Assembly (NCBI GenBank): GCA_008692225.1
Contig: VICG01000008.1
Span: 1,189,001 to 1,253,000, forward strand
Direction of reading: 5' to 3'
Length of the DNA stretch: 64,000 nucleotides
Source: Monilinia fructicola
Taxonomy: Eukaryota > Ascomycota > Leotiomycetes > Helotiales > Sclerotiniaceae
The notes under the pieces are model-generated. The model had not been told where the DNA came from, searched no databases, and saw nothing but the letters and a program-made list of their open reading frames with translations. Shown piece by piece: positions 34,833 to 48,593 of this stretch. A program made the position numbers and the translations under genes. How positions within the stretch are numbered: the stretch's first letter is position 1; every line of letters starts with the position of its first letter.

Positions 34833-36245
34833 AGTGAAGACTAAAATTTACTTGAGAACGTCAACATTCTAGTATGTTCTAGAATGAGCAGGAGGTACTT
34901 GGTATGTATTGCGAAGTTTTAGGAGGGAGGGAGGGGGGCGAGGGGTTGAGGATGGCTGGGATGCGGAGGATCCAAGGAATAATTATTATCGTTGGCTTTG
35001 AGAATTCTTTGGGATAAGGAATTTTCATTTCCTCCCTAACTATACAGCACAACACTCGCTCTTCTCACCCGCACTAAGTTAAACTATCATGTGCTGCATG
35101 GTTTCACCAATATCAATGTATGTTGCACTTGCACCATCCCTTCGACAACATCTTTTCAAACATCACTAAAAACAACCGACATCAAACATACAGCCACATG
35201 CACGCAAACCAAATCATTCCAAATTATCTCTCGTATTTAGTTCCCAGAAATGACTGACTGACTGCTCTGCTCGCACAGGACTTCCCATTCTTCCATCTTT
35301 CCATCCCTTCAAGTGCCCCCTATCTAGATAGTATAGTGTTCCGTCCTGAATGCGCGCCTCACTTTCGTTCGGCTTTCATGGAAATTTTCGCCTAAACTTC
35401 CCTCCCCTTTGTCCTTCCATCCATCCGTCTATACAACACCATCCCATCAATCCCATCCTATCCCATCCCATCCCATTCCATCCATCTAGCAATCAACCAA
35501 CAAAATAGATACCCCATAGCCATCACCCTGCTTGCATTCTTCACGATGATGCTAGGATTTTCCACGCTTTCCTCATCCATTCCACCATCGCCAAGTTTGA
35601 CTGGCTCACAGCGCTCAACAGAGTCATTCCTCCCCATCAAAGCCAGCCAGTAAGTGAATTAGTGAAATGAGGAAGGAAAAAACCTCATCTGTCGTATACT
35701 AAAGATCCCCATCCATTACTCCCACCAACAAATCCACTTATCAAGAAGTCAAGATGAGATAAAATAATGTTCAGTCACTCACTCGTATGAGCTGTTCCAA
35801 AGCAACTGTGGAAAAATGGAGAGTAGAAATTATATGCAGACATCAAGACGCCACCCCAAATGCAATATTACCAGAAAAGAAAAACAAAACTTGTGTGCGA
35901 TGTATCTCCCCATGCACATGCATATGTACTCGCCTCCTCCTTGATAGGAAGACGTAGAAAAGGCAATGCTTTCTCATTGAAACCCCACCAAAATCTAATT
36001 TTGTATTTCATCAGTTTCCCTCGCAAGGAAAAAGTCGTTTTTGTGATTTTCAAGTCGTAGGGAAGTAGTAGAAGCCATCAAAGCGAAGATCGAAAAATGG
36101 TATAAAGTGTATATGCAGATGAAGGAGGCAAAGGCCATCGTTCAGAAGAAACCCATCGCTGAATCAAGGAAACCGAACGCGTAACATTGTCGTCCAAAGG
36201 CGAAATAGGACAGATATTGAGGAAATTTTGAGCATCATCTCGAGT

Positions 36246-38911
36246 TTACCTCACCCCCATGGGCGGACGTGGCCCGAGGCTACTTTGACTGCTGTTTGCA
36301 GATGGACCGGAGTCTAAATTGGCGCTGGCGCCGCTGTCACCACTACCTGCGCTAGCGCTAGCACTTCCGGTCAGACTTCGCACATTCATGGGACCTTTTG
36401 GTGGATGGAGGGCGCTCACCCCAGCATATTGTTCAACCTGTTGCGGCGCTGCCATATTACCCTGACCCGGTGGGTGCCGAGGTGCAGGCTGCCTCATGCC
36501 TCCTGGAGGCGATGGTCTCCCATTCATCGGCCCTGCCATGTACCCATTCGGTGGCGAAGGTCTCCCATTTCCTCTCTGTGCTTGTGGACTGTATGGATTT
36601 CCTGGTGATTGACTTGCCCGCCTTGGCGTTGGGTATGGGCCACCTTGCCCATGAATAGGTGGACCGGATGATCCATATTGTAACTCGTCCAGTCGAGCAG
36701 CCGTCAAAGAACTTGCTCGGGAATCCATACCCATCGCTTGCCGATCCACGATACCATATCGATTGGATGAATATGCCATTAATGGATCATCCATGAGATT
36801 GTCGTGTAAACCCGGCACCTGACTGATTATTCTTGCGCTGGAACGATTTCGAGGGAGGTTGCCACGCATGAATCCAGCGCCGCGACGAGGGGGAGGAATG
36901 TTATCGAATTCGGGGTTGGCACGCATCTGTTGCTTGGTCGGCGCGGGCTTCGCACGATTTCGACGTGACGTGACGCTCATCATATCGAAGTTGTCAGGGT
37001 CAATCAGGGGCACCACGGGAGCATCTGCAGGGTCAACGTAATAGTCATCATCATCATCGTCGTCGAATCCCCCATTTCGCACCGAAGGCGTAGGTGGGCC
37101 GCGGCGGGATCTAGGAGGGGGTGCACCTTGACGCATGCGCATCTCTTGTTCCCTCAGAGCAAGCTCACGCTGTCTAAGCATTAATTCACGTTCTCTCAAG
37201 GTGGCTTCACCACCACCACCGCCGCCAGCCTCGGCGGGATAGGGCGATTCTCCACCTTCGGGTATGTCGTCATACAGAACCAAATGACTAAATTCCTCAA
37301 GATCATTACCTTCCAAAGAACCTCGCCTCGACTGATTTCTCGATTGGGGAAATCCATTCGGAGGTCGACCGACACCATTTGGGGGCCCACCTGGCCCACG
37401 TCGCATGCCAGGAGGGGGACCCATCGATCCACGCCCTCTGCCTCTTCCGGCATTGTTGGGTGGGCCGCCGTTCATCATGGCTCTCGGGGGAGGTGCAGAA
37501 GACATCCTCATGGGAGGGACCATAGGAGAAGCCATGGGCGCCAAGGCAGCATCTTTCCTTTGCTGGTTGACAATGTTGAGATTGTGGAGGATTGGGTAGA
37601 GAGTCTCAATGCGAGGGACCTTGACTCCAACAAGTTGGGCAAGTTTTATGGGAGATCCAAGATAAGTCTCGACCTCCATCGGCCGCTTTGCAGCATAGTC
37701 TTGGTACATGATACTGTTGACCTCGGAGGGCTTCAACATTTCCTCCATAATTTTTTCCTTGAAGTTAGGGGGAAACACACAATTTTGTGCTTGGGCAAGG
37801 TGGATCAATTCGTCAAACAAATCCGACACCATCGATTTCACACCAACCTTCTCGAGCAAGGCAGAATGGGATGGAGTTTCGAAGATTACACTCAGCGGGT
37901 GGAAAGCTATGGGTCTGAACGAATGTTAGCAAGCCATTGGACTCGGCAGCCCATTTGATCGAAAAAACTTACCCAATCATCCTCTCGAACTGCTGTTGCC
38001 TTATGTTCGTGGAAACATGGCAGTCAACCTGTCCACCACTCAAAGTCATCGCCAACGCTTCCGCCATATCGCCTTGGATCGTGCTAGGCATCGAGGGGTT
38101 CTGGTTTGCCGGCCCAACCCATATCTCGGTGGAACCTTTGTGCTCGAATTCGCTTGCCCCCAATTGCACGATTTCAGCCCCTGAGACGAGTGACAACACC
38201 ACGTTGCTTGGAAACCTCGATTCGAGATGGGCCTCGACACCCAGCGTGTGTGTCGTGTTGACTAATATGCACGTATGTTGTGGCGTGACGACCGATTCAA
38301 TGACGGCCGCGAGATCGTATACATCTGGCAGGGCTTTCACGCACAGGAGAACGTAGTCGAACGGGCCGTCTTTATTGCTTGCGGCTTCTTCGGGGGTGCG
38401 GACGACTAGAAATAATTCATCAGTATTCGCTTGATAATGTTGATGATTTGGGAGTGGATGATGAGCAAAGCATACCATGCCGTGGCTTGAAGCGTTCGTT
38501 GCCAAAAGACGTCGATCTGCAGAAGGGTTAGTTGAGTGACTGCTGGCGGTGGGCTCAACGTGCAGACATACTTGAACGAGATTCCGTATTGGTATACAGC
38601 ATCAAAGCCCGATTTCCATACTAAAGTCACATCGCAGGCGTTGGTAGCTTGAAGTCTCCATGACAGGAAAGCAGATACAGCATTCCCGCCGACTGTACAC
38701 ACACTTATTAGTTCTTTGTCTCCCATGTTGACGGCGACGAAAGAGAAAATGTACGAAATCGCACACGATGAACCACGACAACAAGAAAAATGAAGATATT
38801 GGCGGGAGATGGGCGTTCAACTAGCGTGATGAAAAAGTGGAGAGGGAAATAAAGGACATTTGCATTAGACAAACCTGATAGAATTCTTAATCGGGGAGGA
38901 GTGGGAGCCAT
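36246..38911 (-). CDS. Ketopantoate reductase-like (ApbA/PanE fold) protein with a long disordered C-terminal tail
   Basis: Five exons: 38911-38875 (MAPTPPRLRILS), 38692-38572, 38516-38476, 38405-37973, 37914-36246; 766 aa, frame intact. Residues 1-210 form a Rossmann domain: RILSVGGNAVSAFLSWRLQ (dinucleotide-binding loop), CDVTLVWKSGFDAV, FDYVLLCVKA, CILVNTTHTLG, then NVVLSLVSGAEI and VSTNIRQQQFERM. Residues about 211-330 are the helical ApbA C-terminal domain, including EEMLKPSEVNSIMYQDYAAK and RPMEVETYLGSP, ending LHNLNIVNQ. After that come about 430 residues of Pro/Gly/Arg-rich disordered sequence (GRGRGRGSMGPPPGMRRGP), a short charged helix (LRERELMLRQRELALREQE) and a poly-Asp stretch. 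PanE normally makes pantoate for CoA. The long tail suggests a different, filament-fungal role. The first ATG at 38711 region would lack the loop start, so the exon-1 model is preferred. Confidence 0.87.
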
Positions 38912-39474
38912 CTTTGACCCAAGGTGGTCTAGTATTTAACCAAGTTTGAGATTAAGCAGCTCGACTCTGCCGTCCCTCGTCGGTTCTGATGCGCCGAATC
39001 TCTTCCAAACAGTTTTTGCCCAAAACTAATTATGAAATTATAATTTGCTTTTTTGCTTTTTGCAACAAATATGTAATTCCCCCCTGTCTCGGTGCCAGAT
39101 TATTGAGGCTTAGTAGGTAATGAGTAAGAAGTGAGGGAGGGAGGGAGTGAGAGTGAGTGGGTGAGTGGGTGCGTGGGCGAGTGGGCGATTGATTGAGTGA
39201 TTGAGTGAGATGAGATTTATTTTCGGTCCTTGGGTTCGATTGATTGGATTATTGAGAAGAAGAATCCTAGCTGCTGGATGGAGATGGGTAATTTTGTGGT
39301 TTGTTTCTAAAACGAGCGTGTAGGGTCTTAGAGACCTGGGACCTGGTGTTGTTGTTTTGGTTGTTGTTGTTGTTGGTGTTGTTGTAGCTGTTGCTATTGC
39401 TGTTGCTGTTGCTGTTATTATTTTACTCCTTCCCTTCCCTTTCCTATCCTATCCTTTCGTTTTCTTTTACTTTT

Positions 39475-39513
39475 TCTTCTTCTTCTTCTTCTTCTTCTTC
39501 TTCTTCTTCTTCT
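39475..39513. repeat. (TTC)n microsatellite
   Basis: About 13 uninterrupted TTC units. Confidence 0.93.
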
Positions 39514-39972
39514 CCCTCTTCTTCTTCCTCTTCCTCGTCTTCCTCCTGGATAATGAGAGTCTTTCGATGACTTTTGGATTTATTGATTGATTGATCGATT
39601 TGATTTCATTTGATTCGATCCGATTCGATTGATTGGTGAAATTGAGACCGTGACTTGTGAAGAATGGGATCTGCTAAAACACCAAGCAATAAAAAGAGGG
39701 TGGATTATAATTATTGTTATTATTATTATGATGGGGGGGGATTGAATAATGTGGATTCTGCTTGATGGGGTGGATGGATGGGTGATGGATGGGGTGGGTG
39801 GTAGACTGGTAGTTCGAACTTCCACTTCGGAGGTTGCGAGGAATAAGATAAAAGAGAGGCGTACGCGGATGCGTAAATAGATAGATGGATAGATAAGTAG
39901 GTAGGCGTAGTCGTAGTCGCAGTCGCAGTCGCAATCGCAGTCGCAATCGTAGTACTTTACTTATTTTTTATT

Positions 39973-40020
39973 ATTGTATTGTATTGTATTGTATTGTGTT
40001 GTATTGTATTGTATTGTATT
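39973..40020. repeat. (GTATT)n pentanucleotide microsatellite
   Basis: Nine to ten GTATT units with a single G substitution near the middle. Confidence 0.92.
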
Positions 40021-40564
40021 ATAAAGGTAAGTGTAAATGTGTTTGTTGTTCATCGGCTTTTTTGTTTTGTTTATAAACGGATTGTGGATTTTTAACTATG
40101 TTAAGGGAGTCCTGAGGTCTTGTCTGATAGGTATTATACTATTATTGGATTAAATGGTATTACAATAATAATATCCTAGTATAACAACTCACTTTTTATA
40201 TCATATGCTTGCTATTTAAACCAAAAGGATAACATGGAACAAACAAAAGAAATAAAACAGAATAAAATAAGATAAAATACTTGTATCGGATTGGTCCACA
40301 GCTTACGAAAAGTAGAGTATAAGATTGAATATGCGATGAGAGAAGAAGAGAAGAGGATTCCTTGAATGAAAATAATCCTTGAATGCGTAAAGGAGAGGAG
40401 AGAGATTCTAAGTTGTTCATAAGAATGAAGAAAAAATTAAAAGAACTATTAAAATAAGTTTGTTTGAATGAATGAATGAATGGATGGATGGATGAATGAA
40501 TAGAGTGAGTATGTGAATGTATGAGTGAGTGTACGTATATAAGTGAGTAAGTGAGTAAAGTGAG

Positions 40565-40600
40565 TAATGAATGAATGAATGAATGAATGAATGAATGAAA
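40565..40600. repeat. (AATG)n microsatellite
   Basis: About eight AATG units. Shorter AATG/GGAT arrays lie at 40468-40500. Confidence 0.88.
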
Positions 40601-42148
40601 GTCTTCGATGGCTGTTCTTTTGATAGCTGATATCTTAAAGAAGAAAGAATATAAAGAAGAAGAAGAAGAAGAAGAAGAAGAATAATAATAATATTAATAT
40701 TAATTTATTATTAAACGAATAAAATAGAATTTATTATTCCCTTTTCTCTTCTCTTTTTTATTTTAAAGGTTTTTATTTCTATTTATCATTATTATTATTA
40801 TTATTATACTATAAATATTATTCTTATTTTTATTCTTACTATTCTTATTTTTATTCTTACTATTCTTACTCCTATTCTTACTATTCTTACTCCTATTCTT
40901 CTTCTTCGCATCTCTCTAATACTTAAAAGCCTTTTAAATCCTATTCTAACTACCTAAGTAATCATTTATTTTCCTTCTCTTTTCTCCTTATTCATTACTC
41001 TAATCTTTATTTCTCTCCCCGGGGCCTTTGATTAAAAGTAAAGGATGGATCTGCCAACGCCAAGAAGTCCTTAGTGATAATTGAATTTGGGGGAGGGGAT
41101 CGAAGGAGAATTGTTTATTCTCTTAACCTAGAAAGAATACTTTCGATGAAACCTGGAATACCCAAAATATCCATAGCTGGAGAGATATAAAACTATTACT
41201 TATATTATAGGTAAATGTAGCCAGTAGCCAGTAGCCAATAGCCAATAGCCAATAGCAGTTCTGAATATTATAATTCTTCAATTCGTTACCTATACTTAAT
41301 AAAAGTTTGATTTCTCTACTATCTATGATCCATCTAACATTTACCTACAAGGCTATAATAAATATCATCAATACTAAGAATCTAAGAATCATCAATCCTT
41401 CATGCATATACTCCTTACGTACTAATTCATGGGTGGATCACAGCAGTTGCGCGACGAGAAAAAGACCTAAGAAAAGCAAATTCTGAACTATCTGCTAGAG
41501 ACTTATGAGGTGGATAAATAAATACTTAGTTACTAGTTGGAATTATTAGTATCATCCTCATTTTACTACGACCGTCTAACTATCTAGTAACTATCTACCC
41601 ATTAGCTAACTAGGCATGTTTACTCGGGCAAATAGCATATATACATATATATCCATACTCTGCACTCGCGTACATACTACACACGCATCCATATCAAAGC
41701 ATCTGAGCAATATCAAGTACAGGAGTAGTAAGTGGTAGGTAGTTCTGGCGATCCATGGATGCATCCATCTAGACGGACTGGTATCCATATTCAGGGTCAA
41801 ACCATCATTATTAGACATTAGATTGCAAAACTCTGATGGAGAGTTTATTAGATTATCAATAATAGATACTCTACGCCGAGTCTACGGAGTAGGTACATTC
41901 AAGTGCAAAGTCAAAGTCAAATTCACATCTCAATCTAAATTTCCTATGCCCCAGATAGTTCGAGAAAGGGGCATGAACCATTCATTATTCAGATATATTG
42001 TTATAAGGAGTATCGAGTTTTTGGTATTTAGTTTTTGGTTTCTAGTATTTAGTATTTATTAGTTTCTCATATTTAGTATTTACTCAAGTAGTTTCTAATA
42101 TTTAGTTTCTAGCATTTAGCATCTAGCTTCTAGCTTCTAGCATCTACG

Positions 42149-42220
42149 TACCTACCTACCTACCTACCTACCTACCTACCTACCTACCTACCTACCTACC
42201 TACCTACCTACCTACCTACC
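42149..42220. repeat. (TACC)18 microsatellite
   Basis: Seventy-two bases of uninterrupted TACC. The same word appears in short runs near 3350 and 43030. Confidence 0.95.
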
Positions 42221-45200
42221 AGGGCCAAATACTAACTGTATCGTCGCTTCATCTCTCCAATAAAACGACGAGTATAATAATAACTTCAATTTCATGAATG
42301 TCTTATTGTTATCATCAGCCTGCCTGGTAGGTACGTAATGACCTAGTGGTAGAAATCCGGTATGTTCGGCACTCTCTATACTACATATAAGATACCCTGA
42401 GATCTTCATTTCTTGATGCTACCTTCTATACGATGAGTGTGTGTGTATGTTGTATCCGCCATGATTCTATTTCGATGATTGGATATTAACTCTACAGTCG
42501 GTGGTACTTGTGAGGTACAGAGTAGCAGTATTGACAGCAGCCCGTCTATAGGGTCTTTCCGCCACTATGTTTTCCGCGAAAGTTTAAATCCTCCCTCCCG
42601 GCTATTAATTCAACAGTAGTAGCAGCTTTAGCAGATGGACCCAGTGGATTCCAGACCAGTGGATTCCTTCTTTCATTCTACGCTTTGAAGAAGGGAAAAG
42701 AGAAGATCTATCGACGATTATTCCACGGGACTCGATATTAGAAAATGGAAAAAAAAAAAAAAAAACGACCACAACTTCAAACCCAGATACAGGTAAGCCA
42801 ACTCGTCTCCTCGAGATTTGTCTGAACATCATCAACATCTCCATTCTTTTTAGTGCAGTTGGGAAGAGGGGATATTGTCCATCTCAATACCGGTTCGAAA
42901 CGAGGATCTCTACTCTCCATCTATCCTGACTACAGTACTACGCTTGGATGTGGAAGGGATTACCAAAAGTCGAGCTTGACTGACTACCTGCCTAGTATTT
43001 CGACCGAACGCAAAACCACGACCCAACACCTACCTACCTAACTATCTACCCGCAGCCTACGTATATAATGTTAGGGACGGGTACCTCGACCCGAATACCT
43101 GTGTCAAATCTCAACCCTCTCAGCCGCAAAGAGGACCGAGAGAACCACCAGGACTGAGAGGAGGAGCAGGTAAAGTACAGTAATCGTTTGATCGGATGGA
43201 GTGAGATCCATTTAGAGTTTGAGCCGTTCCAGAGATTCCAAAAACTCTATATATCAAAACCCTCCTAAGCTTGACTAAGAAGCCGGGTACAGTAAGTTAT
43301 ATGTTACATACATGGTGCATACCTATCTACTCGAGTACCTACTCCGTATGTGTGCCATTGTATGGATGGATGGATATCTATCGATTCCTATAACCGCTCG
43401 TATCGATGGCAGCACAAATATCCCTCGCTCGAAACGTACGTTATGCAGCTTGGGTTCCGACTGTCTGCTCCATGATTCCCATTGTCATCTTCCGTTTATT
43501 TTAAGAGATGCGATATCACGAAAAGAGCCCTTGGAGATACTCCATAGGCTGAAAAGGAAATCATCTTATGAATGAGATGACAATTGACAAAGTTAATGCA
43601 GGGCCAAGGGGAAGAAGTTTCCACGACTTGAACAGGCTGTGCAAATACAAAATTACGAGTGCAGGGATGAATGGCCAGTCGCGAGTAATTAGTCACGACA
43701 GAGTCCGCCGAAGAGCGAAAATACTCCAAGCTTCGCTCCGTCATCCAAGTGAGAAGGATGTCCTGTACGAATTCTTGATGCGAATCCACGATAGGATTCC
43801 CTCCAGTCTCAATGACCGAGCCCCTCCTCTCCCCCCACGATAATCATTTGATGTCACGTTGTCACCACAATAATCTTCCGTACCCGTCGCCCGCTGCTCG
43901 CACACGTCCCATGTCAAATCTCCTCCGTTGATGACGGTCAGATTGATTGATACGGTACGGAGTACAGTACAGTACAGTAGCGTCAACGATGCGTTTATTT
44001 TGACTTTTCCGTAGCACTCCCTTGCTTATTCTACCTTCCCAGCAGATCGACCGACCAATCGCGCGAGCTTGGCTTTCGCTCATGTCAATCAGCAATCAAT
44101 CATGTATGTCAAGGTTGCCACCCCTTCACTCTCGGACTCTGAATCTCAAGTGTGCCATCTTCACCTCCCAACATCCTTCGACCTTGCCATGGTGACGGTG
44201 TTTGTCTTGGATGTTGCGAGGCTCAACCGTAATAATCACTGCCATCACAATTTCAACAGCTGGTATCTTGAGCTAGCTATAGATAGGTAGGGCATGTAAT
44301 AAATCCAATGATGATGAATGAGATAATCAATGTCTGTGCGAGGGCAGAGCGATGCTGATGATATAGAGAGGAGAGGTACAGTACGGTACTCCTCTGTACT
44401 GATTAGCCAATCCCGGTCGGCCTCTGCTGGATATGCAAGCATCATCAGAACCAAACGCACCTGCAATGCAGCACAACAGGGCTCTCTGGAAAACCGGTAT
44501 TCTCGTTGATAACGAATCCCGCCTTGGTTCGACGGTCGACCCGCGCATCTCCCCTCCCATCAAAGGATTCCGGAAAGTCCGGATGCCTTGGCCCAATCTC
44601 TGCATGCGAGCATGATGCTACTGTACCTAGCACCTACCCATCTCAATCTCGCGGCCTTGATACCTGCCCAATAACGACGAGAGCGCAATGTATACAGGTC
44701 GGCTGTAGAACTCACGTCTTGTCTTGAGCGAAGGTGATTAATTGAATGGTGCCCGTGGGCTCCACGACCACAACCGCGTCCAAAAAAAGAACGAGCCCGT
44801 ACGGAGGTCAGTATTGTGTTTTATGCAGCGACTGCAAGGTTACCGCAGTAGGAGTAGCTAGCTGGACCTCGTTTCATAAAGAAAGTAAATAGGAGATCTC
44901 CATAGAACTACTGTACGGAGTACGTAGTATGTAGCATGTAGCATGTAGCATGTGGTATGTACAGTAAGACAGTCAGTACTCCGTCCAGTACAATGCGTGC
45001 AGGCTAGGAGAAAAAGAGAGCAGGAGATCCCTTTCACACTTCTAGAACCCTTTTTCTCCACCCATCCGACGCTCCAGCTCCAGGGAACTTTCTGCTCTAC
45101 ACTGAGCCTACAGTACTGTACATACGCTACGGTGGTGGCACGACCAGGTATGGAGACAATGACATGGTCTCACAAACCCGCCACGAGTCCCACGACGAAC

Positions 45201-45625
45201 AAGCTTTCAGCAGCAATTGTGGATGAGGATGGATGGGGCCTCGTCAACAAACCAAAAAGTCCTTTCTGCTCCTTTTTTTTGGGGAGGCCGCCTTCGCATG
45301 GGTCGGTGGATTGCAATGTCGATCTGGCCGGGCTTGCTGCTAGGGCTATGGGTGTAGTGCTGTATACATACGCCGTATAGTACAGTACAGTGCAGTGCAG
45401 TGTACGGCGAGCGTACTGTAGGTCAATAAAGGGCGGTGCGAATATTGGGCAATTTGGGCGAGGGTTATTAATTATGGGGTGGTTATTTTACCGTGTGCTA
45501 GCTGCTGGCTGGCTGGCTGTCTAGCTAACCTGCTCTTTTTTCTTGGTCTATCGATCTACGGAGTGCTCTGTACAGACAGGTATTGAGATAGATGGGTGTT
45601 GCTTCGTGATTTGGCTGTCGTGGTC

Positions 45626-45654
45626 GTGGGCGTGGGCGTGGGCGTGGGCGTGGG
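45626..45654. repeat. (GTGGGC)n tandem repeat
   Basis: About five GTGGGC hexamers preceded by GTGGTC. Confidence 0.88.
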
Positions 45655-46456
45655 CTCGCACACTAACAGTGACTAAATAACTATGGTACCTACCGTACAG
45701 GATCCCTCCTTTTCATCTTCCATCTTCCATCGTCCATCGTCCATCGTCCATCTTCCATCCCGAGTAAAATCCTCACTCCTTATCCTACCTACCGATGCGG
45801 AAATCGCAGCGGGCCGCGGCGACGGGGCGCTCTTTTGCGTCGTTTTTTCTCTTCCGCTGGGATTTGGTTTGTTCTTTTTTCTTTCGTTTTGTTTTCTTTT
45901 TTTTTCTTGGGCGGATGGATGGATGGATGGATGGATGCAAATCTCGTCATGTTAAATCTTGTGGATTTGTTTTTTTATTTATTGTTATATCTTTATGTTC
46001 TGTTTTATGCTGTTCTGTCCTATCCTGTTCTGTAACTTCCCTTTCAGATATATCATATATAATATACATACCATACATACCATACATACATACCATATAT
46101 ACCATACATACATACCATCCACAAATCAACCCAATATCCATCTCATCTCCATCACACACCCATTCATCCATCGTATACATCGTATACAAGAGCATATCAT
46201 TGGTTCAGCGTTGCGTGGCATGGCATAGCATGGTGTGGGTACAGTAATTATAAATGCAGTGAGAGATTGGGCCGTTGGATGGCGATGAAATAGATTACGG
46301 ATTATGGATTAAAGGAGGAAGAAGAAGAAGAAGGAGAAGAAGAAGGAGAAGAAGAAGGGTTAATTATGATTTAAATTGGAATAAAAAAAATTATTGTTTA
46401 TTATATTGAAGATTTGGGATTTGGGATTTGATGTATATATTAGTTATAATAAAGTA

Positions 46457-46961
46457 AGAGTTGCGGTCACAGCTTATCGCACACCTTACGTTTTCGTAAC
46501 AAAATCCCTATAGAATTTATGTTTTTTATATAAATTAAAAATTTTAATAACTTTTATAATTATTTATATATTTTTTAAAAATTTTTTATTAATTATATTT
46601 TAAGATTGATAAAATACAAAATATAAAACTATTTATTTATTTTATTTAAAAAGTTATACTTTTTTAAAATTAATTTTTTTTAAAAAAAATCTTATATATA
46701 ACGTTTTTCTTATATATAAATAAGCGATTTTTTAAAAGATTTTATATTATTTAATTTTATAAAATTAATATTTTATTGAAAAAGATTATTAGAAAATGAG
46801 CTTATTTTTATAAAAATTTTAATAATTTTTTTATATATTTATTTAAAAATTATAAGACTTTTTATATTATTTAATAATTTATTAAGGATATTAAAAATTG
46901 AAAAAATAAAGGTTTTTAATATAAAAACGTAAGGTATGCGATAAGCTATAGCTATAACTCT
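46457..46961 (+). mobile_element. AT-rich MITE-like element, copy 1
   Basis: A 505-bp, extremely AT-rich element bounded by imperfect terminal inverted repeats of about 38 bp. The left end reads AGAGTTGCGGTCACAGCTTA then TCGCACACCTTACG. The right end, reverse-complemented, reads AGAGTTATAGCTATAGCTTA then TCGCATACCTTACG. A TA dinucleotide flanks both sides (46455-46456 and 46962-46963), matching a Tc1/mariner-type target duplication. No coding capacity. It shares both termini with the element at 48056-48593. Confidence 0.8.
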
Positions 46962-46963
46962 TA

Positions 46964-48055
<1,092 letters not shown>

Positions 48056-48593
48056 AGAATTACGACCATACCTTATCATCGCACATCTAACGTTTTCATA
48101 GATAAACCCTTTATTTTTTCAGTTTTTAAAATCCTTTATAAAACTATCGATATCATTCTAAGCCCTATGGAATTTTCAATCTATATAAACAATCATTTAG
48201 ATTTTTATCTAAATAAATTAGTTTATTATTAATTATTTTTATCTTAAATATCTTATATATTTAGATTTAAATTATATATATTTTTTTTTAGAAACATCGT
48301 ATATTCTATATAAAAAGAATATTATAGTTAAGTATATTAATTAAAAGATTTTTTAATTTTTTAAATTTAGACTATAATACTTTTTTCTAAAGAGATTATA
48401 TTAAAATAAATTATTTTTATTTTAAGATATTAATTAATTATTATAAAACATTATATATAGAAATCTAAAAGGAAGATATCTATCTTTTAAAGCGTTATCG
48501 ATTAGTCCTATTCATTTATATTAGGAAACATAAATTTTACAGGGATTTTATTATAAAAATATTAAACGTGTAATAAGCCATGGCCGTAATTCT
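48056..48593 (-). mobile_element. AT-rich MITE-like element, copy 2 (opposite orientation)
   Basis: A 538-bp AT-rich element. The left end reads AGAATTACGACCATACCTTA then TCATCGCACATCTAACG. The right end, reverse-complemented, reads AGAATTACGGCCATGGCTTA then TTACACG. Its left subterminal sequence (ACCCTTTATTTTTTCAG) matches the reverse complement of the right side of copy 1 (AACCTTTATTTTTTCAA). Its right side (AAAATCCCTGTAAAATTTAT, reversed) matches the left side of copy 1. The two are therefore the same family in opposite orientation. A TA follows on the right, but the left flank is GGA, so the target duplication is not intact. Confidence 0.77.

Larger units (their letters stand above)
33603..36245. 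other. Low-complexity intergenic DNA
   Basis: C/A-rich on the plus strand up to about 34780. Contains GTTGTT runs (33765-33800), a CAACTAT decamer-like repeat (34168-34222) and a GAC trinucleotide repeat (34793-34832), then ordinary AT-rich DNA. The frame 34115-34735 is Pro/Ser low complexity (QPSPSPSPSPSPPPSPP) with no domain. The ketopantoate-reductase-like gene ends at 36246. Confidence 0.5.
38912..41040. other. Gene-free, microsatellite-rich block 1
   Basis: Upstream of the ketopantoate-reductase-like gene. Holds GAGT/GTGG words (39120-39210), GTT runs (39345-39420), a TTC repeat (39475-39513), a TTGTA repeat (39973-40020), GAAT (40565-40600), AGA (40661-40683) and ATT/TTC-rich DNA to 40910. 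No coding frame is supported; the frames here translate simple repeats. Confidence 0.65.
41041..46456. other. Gene-free block 2: tandem words, CTAC array and TACGGAGTA/TACAGTAC motifs
   Basis: No supported gene in 5.4 kb. Contains a CCAGTAG/CCAATAG repeat (41218-41256), TAGTATTTAG-like repeats (42010-42135), a TACC array (42149-42220), and from 43 to 45.6 kb a more GC-rich stretch full of TACGGAGTA and TACAGTAC words. GGGCGT (45626-45654), CCATCGT (45718-45756) and GGAT (45914-45934) arrays follow. Several 60-140 codon frames (for example 44952-45380) have no protein-like features. Confidence 0.6.

Noticed and set aside
42149..42220. TACC array considered as an internal telomere-like repeat
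   Set aside because: The unit TACC does not match the fungal TTAGGG telomere unit; it is an ordinary microsatellite.
43150..45600. TACAGTAC repeats considered as a CRISPR-like array
   Set aside because: Words are too short, irregularly spaced, without constant spacer length, and in a eukaryotic context.
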